A stretch of DNA of 64,000 nucleotides from Streptomyces mangrovi (lineage in GTDB: Bacteria > Actinomycetota > Actinomycetes > Streptomycetales > Streptomycetaceae), in contig NZ_FOSG01000007.1 in assembly GCF_900114215.1 (NCBI RefSeq), positions 124,001-188,000 of the forward strand. The letters are read 5' to 3'. Below are positions 59,121 to 64,000 of the stretch, one piece after another. Position 1 is the stretch's first letter. Each line of letters begins with the position of its first letter. The notes below the pieces were generated by a model. It was not told the origin of the DNA. It saw nothing but the letters and a program-made list of their open reading frames with translations, and did not search any database. Made by a program: the position numbers and the translations under genes.

Positions 59121-59866
59121 GGGGTGATCCTCCCGCAGCCGAGCACGGGCCGGGGCGTCGAGCGCCACGGGTTGGCCCCCTCCCCCGGCACCGCGCAGTG
59201 CACCGCCGCGCCGCGCTCGTGGGCGGCGCGGGCCGCCTCGGCGGCCAGGCGGTCCGGTACGGCGTACACCAGATGGCAGAAGCGGTGCGGCGGGTGGCCG
59301 CGGGTCCAGGCGGGCACGCCGGCGCGGCGGTACTCCTCCCAGCGCCCCTCGAAGGTGACCAGCACATCGGCCAGGTGCGCGTATCCGGGGTCGGGGTGGA
59401 CACCGGGGTTGAGGACGACGGTGGACGCCCCCAGCAGCCGGGCGGCCCGCACCGTGCGCCGGTAGCCGGGCAGGTGATCCGCTCCGGCCGCCGCGCGGTC
59501 TAGGAAGGCCCCGTCCGTGCCGTACCAGCGCCGGTGGCGGCGCACGTCGCGGAGCACGGCACGCGGCGGGCGCGCGCCGTAGGCGGTGTCCACGTATCCC
59601 AGCAGCGGCACCCCGGCGCCCCGCAGCCGGGCCGCCGCCGCGGCGAGGGCCGGGTCGGGGCGCGGCCCGGGGCCGTCGGCGGCGTTGACGACCACCGCGT
59701 ACAGCCGCCCGGCGGCCCGGACCGCCGCCTCCCACGCCCCCGGATCGACGGCCGGGTGGACGTACAGCGGTACGAGCAGATGACCCCGGTCCCGTGAGCC
59801 CCGTACGGCGGCGGGCGCCGGGGCGCTCCCCCAGCGCCCCGCGCCCCCCGTGCGTCCCGCGCTCAT
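59117..59866 (-). CDS. Spherulation-specific family 4 (spherulin-4) protein
   Basis: A 249-residue protein of the spherulin-4 glycosidase-like family, a TIM-barrel relative of GH114. Family segments are HLLVPLYVHPAVDPGAWEAA (about 35-54), YAVVVNAADGPGPRPDPALA, VPLLGYVDTAYGARPP, WYGTDGAFLDR, VVLNPGVHPDPGYAHLADVL and GHPPHRFCHLVYAVPD. No clear signal peptide is visible, so location is uncertain. It overlaps both neighbours by 4 bases (ATGA before, GTGA after). Its pairing with a GH114 gene and sugar-nucleotide genes is characteristic of Pel-like clusters. Confidence 0.85.
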   Translation of the reverse strand: MSAGRTGGAGRWGSAPAPAAVRGSRDRGHLLVPLYVHPAVDPGAWEAAVRAAGRLYAVVVNAADGPGPRPDPALAAAAARLRGAGVPLLGYVDTAYGARPPRAVLRDVRRHRRWYGTDGAFLDRAAAGADHLPGYRRTVRAARLLGASTVVLNPGVHPDPGYAHLADVLVTFEGRWEEYRRAGVPAWTRGHPPHRFCHLVYAVPDRLAAEAARAAHERGAAVHCAVPGEGANPWRSTPRPVLGCGRITP

Positions 59867-60825
59867 ACGTCGGCCGCCCGCGCCCACAAGTCGGCAAGGG
59901 ACTCCTCCAGGGTGTGCCCGGGCCGCCAGCCCAGTGCCCCGGCGGCGGCCGTGACGTCGGCCTGCTGCCAGGCGACGGCGGCCGAGCGGGCCGAGTCCGC
60001 GCCCTTCTCGTCGATCCGGCCGCGGAAGCCGGCCGCCGCGGCCAGGCCCTCGGCCACGTCCCGCACCGCGCGGGCGGCGCCCGCGGCGATGTTGAGCACC
60101 GGCGGCAGCGGCCCGGGGGCGAGGGCCGCGATGGTCGCGGCACGGGCGATGTCGCGGGGGTCGACGAAGTCGCGGTACGCCGAGAGGTCGCCGACCCGCA
60201 CCGCCCCGTCCGGTCCGGCCCGGCGCAGTTCGGCGGCGAGCCGCCCGGGCAGGGAGGCGGCCGGCGCGCCGGGGCCCACGGGGTTGAACACCCGCAGCAC
60301 CACCGCGTCCAGGCCGGAGCCGGTGACGGCCAGGGTGCCGGCCAGTTTGGCGGCGCCGTAGATTCCCACCGGGCGGGTGGGGTGGTCTTCCGCCAGGGGG
60401 CGGCCGGGCTCTCCCGGCCCGTACTCGGCGGCCGAGCCGAGGTGGACCAGGCGGGCGCCGGGCGCGGCCTCGCGCAGGGCCGCGCAGAGCGCGGCCGGGC
60501 CGCGGGCGTTGACCCCGGTGAGGTGGAGGGCGTCGCCGCCGACGGCGCCCGCGCAGTTGACCACGGCGTCCGGCCGTACCCGCCGGAGCAGGGAGGCCAG
60601 TTCGGCGGGGGTGGCGGTGGCCAGGTCCACCGTCAGGTCCACGGGCGGAGCCATGGACGCAGCCACGGACGAAGCCACGGACGGAGCCGCGGGCGGACCG
60701 GCACCGGCCGCGCCCGCACCCGCGGCGCGGCCCGCGCCGAGCACCCGCACGCCCGGCTGGGCGCGCAGGTGCCCGGCGGTGTGCCCGCCCAGATAGCCGG
60801 TGGCCCCCAGGACGAGTACGCGCAT
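59863..60825 (-). CDS. NAD-dependent epimerase/dehydratase (SDR family)
   Basis: A 320-residue sugar-nucleotide SDR. The Rossmann motif is VLGATGYLGGHTAGHL (about 5-20), the catalytic Ser segment is VHLGSAAEYGPGEPG, and the YxxxK pair is in GIYGAAKLAG. LRVFNPVGPG, AYRDFVDPRDIARA and LGWRPGHTLEESLADLWARA complete the family pattern. An Ala/Ser-rich insert (near 36-60) is unusual. The substrate is unknown; UDP-GlcNAc or UDP-GalNAc chemistry would fit the operon. The ATG lies 9 bases after the nucleotidyltransferase stop. Confidence 0.88.
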   Translation of the reverse strand: MRVLVLGATGYLGGHTAGHLRAQPGVRVLGAGRAAGAGAAGAGPPAAPSVASSVAASMAPPVDLTVDLATATPAELASLLRRVRPDAVVNCAGAVGGDALHLTGVNARGPAALCAALREAAPGARLVHLGSAAEYGPGEPGRPLAEDHPTRPVGIYGAAKLAGTLAVTGSGLDAVVLRVFNPVGPGAPAASLPGRLAAELRRAGPDGAVRVGDLSAYRDFVDPRDIARAATIAALAPGPLPPVLNIAAGAARAVRDVAEGLAAAAGFRGRIDEKGADSARSAAVAWQQADVTAAAGALGWRPGHTLEESLADLWARAADV

Positions 60826-60834
60826 GGTCTCCGG

Positions 60835-61548
60835 TCACGCTCCCCTGATCAACTGGCCGCGGCGGGCGGTGAACTCGGCGTTGGCGCGGTCGTAGTCGTC
60901 GGGTCTTCCGATGTCGAGCCAGTAGCCGCCGAAGTCGTAGGCGTGCGGCGGGGTGCCGTCCGCCAGCAGGTCGAGCACCACCTCGTCGAAGCCCAGCGGC
61001 AGCCCGGGTGTGTAGCGGGCCAGGGCGGCGCGCGAGACGCCGTACACGCCCATGGAGACCCGGTAGTCCATGGTGGGCTTCTCGGCGAAGCCGGTGACGC
61101 GCCCGGACTCGGTGCTCAGCACGCCGAAGTCGATGGAGACGGTGCGCACATGGGTGGCGATGGTCAGCGGCGCCCCGCAGTCCCGGTGGCCGCGCAGCAC
61201 GTCGCCGAAGTCGAGGTCGGTGAGGATGTCGCCGTTCATCGCCAGGAAGTGCTCGGGCAGCCGGTCGAGCATCGTCAGCAGCGGGCCCATGGTGCCCAGC
61301 GGGCTGTCCTCGGTGGTGTAGTCGACGCGCAGGCCCCACTGGGAGCCGTCGCCGACGTAGGCGCGGATGATGTGGCCCAGGTGGCCGATGGCCAGGGTGC
61401 AGCTGGTGAACCCGGCCGAGGCGAGCTGGCGCATCACGATCTCCAGGATCGCGTGCTGGTCGCCGATGGGCACCAGCGGCTTGGGCAGGGCCGTGGTGTA
61501 CGGGCGGAGCCGGACTCCCTTGCCTCCGGCCATGATGACTGCGTGCAT
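60835..61548 (-). CDS. Sugar-phosphate nucleotidyltransferase
   Basis: A 237-residue NDP-sugar pyrophosphorylase that makes an activated sugar. The nucleotide-binding motif is MAGGKGVRLRPYTTALPKPL at residues 6-25; the metal/sugar-site residues follow in AMNGDILTDLDFGD and GFAEKPTMDYRVSMGVYGVS, with WLDIGRPDDYDRAN near the end. It is shorter than GalU- or GlmU-type enzymes, with no acyltransferase or hexapeptide domain. The sugar cannot be assigned. It sits between two epimerase genes in the same transcription unit. Confidence 0.9.
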   Translation of the reverse strand: MHAVIMAGGKGVRLRPYTTALPKPLVPIGDQHAILEIVMRQLASAGFTSCTLAIGHLGHIIRAYVGDGSQWGLRVDYTTEDSPLGTMGPLLTMLDRLPEHFLAMNGDILTDLDFGDVLRGHRDCGAPLTIATHVRTVSIDFGVLSTESGRVTGFAEKPTMDYRVSMGVYGVSRAALARYTPGLPLGFDEVVLDLLADGTPPHAYDFGGYWLDIGRPDDYDRANAEFTARRGQLIRGA

Positions 61549-61724
61549 CGGTGCTGTCCTCTCCGTGGGGACGGGTGGCGGATCGTGCGTGACGGATCGC
61601 GTGCGACGGACGGCGGGACGTGACGGACGGCGGAGCTCGTCGGCGGGCTCGGTGACGGGTGCGGCGGGTGCGGCGGCTCCGCGGCGAGTGCTGTGGCAGG
61701 CGCCGCGGCAGACGCCGCGGCGGG
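61549..61724. other. 176-base spacer within the sugar-nucleotide operon
   Basis: This is the largest gap inside the cluster. It is rich in near-repeated GTGACGGA and CGCCGCGGCAGACGCCGCGG units, the latter a short direct and inverted repeat near 61700-61721. No gene or convincing promoter was found; it could carry an internal promoter or processing site. Confidence 0.35.
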
Positions 61725-62774
61725 TCAGACGTTGTAGAGGTCGGTCTTGTAGCGGGCGAGGTTGGCCGGGTCGCGGAAGAACTCGATCGTGCGGGCCAGT
61801 CCTTCCTCCAGGCTGTGGGCCGGCGCCCAGCCGGTGGCCGCCCGCAGCCGGCCGGCGTCGCAGACCAGCCGCATCACCTCGGAGTCGGCGGGGCGCACCC
61901 GCTTCTCGTCCTGGACGACCTCGACCTCGGCGTCCATGAGCTTGCCGATGAGGGCCACCAGGTCGCCGACGGATATCTCGCCGCCGGTGCCGGCGTTGAG
62001 GGTGCGTCCGACGACGGCCCCGGCGGGCGCGGTGCCGACGGCCAGGAAGGCGGCGGCGGTGTCCTCCGCATAGGTGAAGTCGCGGGTGGGGCGCAGGTCG
62101 CCCAGGGTGATGGTGCGCTTCCCGGCGGCGAGCTGGCCGATCACGGTAGGGATGACGGCGCGCATCGACTGGCGCGGCCCGTAGGTGTTGAAGGGCCGCA
62201 GGGTGACCACGGGGGTGCCGAAACTGGCGTGGTAGCTGTCGGCGAGCCGGTCCCCGCCCGCCTTGGACGCGGCGTAAGGGGACTGGGTGTTGATCGGATG
62301 GTCCTCGGTGATCGGCACCGTCCGCGCGGTCCCGTAGGTCTCGCTGGTGGAGGTGTGCACCAGGCGCGGGATCTCCAGGTGGCGCACCGCCTCCAGCACG
62401 TTGAGGGTGCCGGTGACGTTGGTCTCCACATAGCTGTGCGGGGCGCGGTAGGAGTACGGGATCGCGATGAGCGCGGCCAGGTGGTAGACGGCCTCGGCAC
62501 CCCTGACCAGTCCGTTCACCGAGCCGGGGTCGCGGACGTCGCCGAGGACGACCTCCACCTCGTCCAGCACCTCCTTCGGCAGGGTCTCCAGCCAGCCGAA
62601 GGAGGAGAAGGAGTTGTACTGGACCATCGCGCGCACCCGGTGGCCGGCGGCGACGAGCGCCTCGACCAGGTGTGAGCCGATGAATCCCTCCGCGCCGGTG
62701 ACGGCGGCCGTCCGAGGTGCGGGGGCTGGTCCGGGCGTGGTCGCGGGCGTGGTCGCGGATGCTGGTGTGGTCAT
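61725..62774 (-). CDS. NAD-dependent epimerase/dehydratase (GDP-mannose 4,6-dehydratase-like SDR)
   Basis: A 349-residue extended SDR. After a Thr/Pro-rich tail of about 25 residues come VTGAEGFIGSHLVEALVAAG (25-44), YHLAALIAIPYSYRAPHSYV, the Ser-Tyr catalytic set HTSTSETYGTA and SPYAASKAGGD, and LRPFNTYGPRQSMRAVIPTV. NAGTGGEISVGDLVAL is typical of dehydratases and 4-epimerases used in surface polysaccharide pathways. The ATG at 62774 has GGAG 7 bases upstream. It follows the polytopic membrane gene by 59 bases on the same strand. Confidence 0.88.
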   Translation of the reverse strand: MTTPASATTPATTPGPAPAPRTAAVTGAEGFIGSHLVEALVAAGHRVRAMVQYNSFSSFGWLETLPKEVLDEVEVVLGDVRDPGSVNGLVRGAEAVYHLAALIAIPYSYRAPHSYVETNVTGTLNVLEAVRHLEIPRLVHTSTSETYGTARTVPITEDHPINTQSPYAASKAGGDRLADSYHASFGTPVVTLRPFNTYGPRQSMRAVIPTVIGQLAAGKRTITLGDLRPTRDFTYAEDTAAAFLAVGTAPAGAVVGRTLNAGTGGEISVGDLVALIGKLMDAEVEVVQDEKRVRPADSEVMRLVCDAGRLRAATGWAPAHSLEEGLARTIEFFRDPANLARYKTDLYNV

Positions 62775-62833
62775 GGGCGTGCTCCGTTTCCTTCCGGGTC
62801 GGCGGTTGCCTGTGAAGCGGTGGTGCGGGCGGT

Positions 62834-64000
62834 TCAGCGGTGGGTGGTGATCCGGCCGAGCAGTGTCGCGGCGGCGGCGAGCAGGACGAGAGCGGCGGCG
62901 GCGCAGACGGCCGTCAGGACGGTGTCCGGCCCGGGCGGCCCGGGGTGGAGCCACAGCGGTGCGGCGGCGCAGAGCGCGGCGGCGGCCGCCGTCACCGCCG
63001 CCGGGGTCCGGGCGGCGCCGAACGCCTGGAGCAGCAGCCCGGTCCACAGCACCGCGCCGAGGGCGAGGACGGCCGGCAGCCGGGCGGGGTCGGCGGGCGG
63101 TCCGCCCGGCCACAGCGCGGCGGTGGCCAGTACGAGGGCGGCCAGGGCGGCGAGGTAGCCGGCCAGGCACACCCCCAGGGCTCCTGCCGCCCGCCACCGC
63201 AGACCGGCTGCGGTGGTGCTGCGGGCGAGGGCGGCCAGCGCCAGGGAGCGGCAGCGGTACAGCAGCCATTCGGCCGCGCCCATGCTGAGGGAGAGGGCGA
63301 CCACCACCGGCCCGGCCTGCGCCGCGCCCGCGCCGTGCCACAGCGTCCCGCCCAGGGCGGCCAGGGCGGTCAGCACTCCGCAGCCCAGGCCGAAGAGCCC
63401 GTAGGGCACGGACGCCCGCCGCGCGGGGAGCGCACCGCCCGCCGCCGCGCCTCCCTCCTCCGCGCCCCCCGTACCGTCGCGTGCGGCCCGTACGGTCTCG
63501 CGCACCGCCGCCGCCACCGCCGCGCAGGCGGCGGCGGCCGGCAGGGCGGCCCGCACCGCCGCCCGCACCGCCTCCGGCACGGCCTCCGGCGGCAGCAGCG
63601 TCAGCGCCGCCGCGCCGAGGGCCAGGGGCAGCAGGGCGAACAGCAGCAGCCGTTCGCGGGCCAGGACGAGCAGGACGGTGGCCGCCGCCAGGTAGACCGC
63701 CTGGCCCGCCGCGAAGAGCAGCGCCGCGCCGGGCGCGGGCAGCGGCGCCGCGGTCGCCAGGGCCGCCGCCAGGGCGATGGGCGCCCCCGCCGGTGCGCCC
63801 GCCCGCAGCACCCGTCCCGCCGCCGCGCGGCCGCCCGCCGCCAGGGCGGCGTACGCGCGGTGGGCGAGCGCCTGGTTCCAGGCCCAGGCCGCGAGCGCGG
63901 AGGCGGCCAGCGCCCCCGTGCCGGCCGGGAGGCCGAGCCGGTCCGGCGGCCCGGTGAGGAAGGGTGCGGCCAGCGCGTAGCCGAGCCCGGGGAGGGTGAA
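62834..64000 (-). CDS. Polytopic membrane protein (5' part outside window)
   Basis: The frame is open to the right edge, so at least 388 residues are present and the start lies beyond the window. Ten or more hydrophobic segments alternate with short basic or Pro-rich loops (GTGALAASALAAWAWNQALA, GAALLFAAGQAVYLAAATVL, LLLFALLPLALGAAALTLLP, GPVVVALSLSMGAAEWLLYR, LTAVCAAAALVLLAAAATLL). A non-membrane loop near 63420-63480 is Gly/Glu-rich. I recognise no family with confidence. Its place ahead of sugar-nucleotide and glycosidase genes suggests a polysaccharide export or flippase-type role, perhaps in the position of PelG. Confidence 0.7.
   Translation of the reverse strand, partial: FTLPGLGYALAAPFLTGPPDRLGLPAGTGALAASALAAWAWNQALAHRAYAALAAGGRAAAGRVLRAGAPAGAPIALAAALATAAPLPAPGAALLFAAGQAVYLAAATVLLVLARERLLLFALLPLALGAAALTLLPPEAVPEAVRAAVRAALPAAAACAAVAAAVRETVRAARDGTGGAEEGGAAAGGALPARRASVPYGLFGLGCGVLTALAALGGTLWHGAGAAQAGPVVVALSLSMGAAEWLLYRCRSLALAALARSTTAAGLRWRAAGALGVCLAGYLAALAALVLATAALWPGGPPADPARLPAVLALGAVLWTGLLLQAFGAARTPAAVTAAAAALCAAAPLWLHPGPPGPDTVLTAVCAAAALVLLAAAATLLGRITTHR

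Overview
The window is very GC-rich with a strong G/C bias at third codon positions. Its families (a streptomycete CDP-alcohol transferase, LPFR small protein, SCO6745 family, XRE-DUF5753/DUF397 pair, DUF3515, DUF1206, DUF1707) point to an actinomycete of the Streptomyces type. It reads as a chromosomal segment. The only mobile-element trace is an IS481-like remnant; no rRNA, tRNA or CRISPR was seen.

Layout. 1-6,350: lipid and sugar housekeeping genes: a partial CDP-alcohol phosphatidyltransferase divergent from galE with a PHO-box-like repeat between them, a CDF metal exporter, idi, a frameshifted anti-sigma-type ATPase, a crotonase, an SCO6745 protein and a 41-residue LPFR protein. 6,427-12,000: tex with a strong terminator, a di-iron acyl-ACP desaturase behind twin TACG-N4-CGTA operators, an ABM/SnoaL fusion and a DUF1206 membrane protein. 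12,057-14,789: a two-TM protein and a substrate-binding/vWA protein of unknown role. 15,171-19,390: a uridine-kinase-like protein with a broken P-loop, a nitroreductase, an ABC-F protein with a long leader, and a MerR regulator. 19,782-25,642: a fatty-acid degradation operon (methylacyl-CoA racemase, acyl-CoA dehydrogenase, thiolase, FadB-like protein) behind a KstR-like operator. 25,900-30,660: a decayed RHS gene, an ATPase remnant, and an XRE-DUF5753/DUF397 pair. 30,743-38,009: small genes plus glyA under a clear ZTP riboswitch, and dodecin.

38,062-47,573 is a beta-glucan utilisation locus: a secreted GH16 glucanase with a ricin-type lectin module, divergent from an Opp-type ABC importer (binding protein, ATPase, two permeases, ATPase) that ends in a GH1 beta-glucosidase. 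Four LacI-type operators (TGAGAGCGCTCTCA and variants) lie between the two transcription units, so secretion, uptake and intracellular hydrolysis are probably induced together. 47,540-49,448 is an olsB-olsA-like acyltransferase pair. 51,129-55,548 groups a His-rich methyltransferase, an XRE-cupin regulator, a CPYC flavin oxidoreductase and an MFS exporter, which looks like a thiol/redox detoxification module. 55,605-58,199 is a PaaX regulator facing an AidB-like flavoprotein across a long-spaced inverted repeat. 58,230-64,000 is a tightly overlapping minus-strand operon (GH114 lipoprotein, spherulin-4 protein, two epimerases, a nucleotidyltransferase and a polytopic membrane protein running off the right edge) that resembles a Gram-positive Pel-type exopolysaccharide cluster.

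Several genes (galE, the crotonase, the SCO6745 gene, the 480-residue CoA-transferase) have a -10-like hexamer 6-7 bases before the start codon and are probably leaderless. Functions are read from motifs and family knowledge; no database search was possible.
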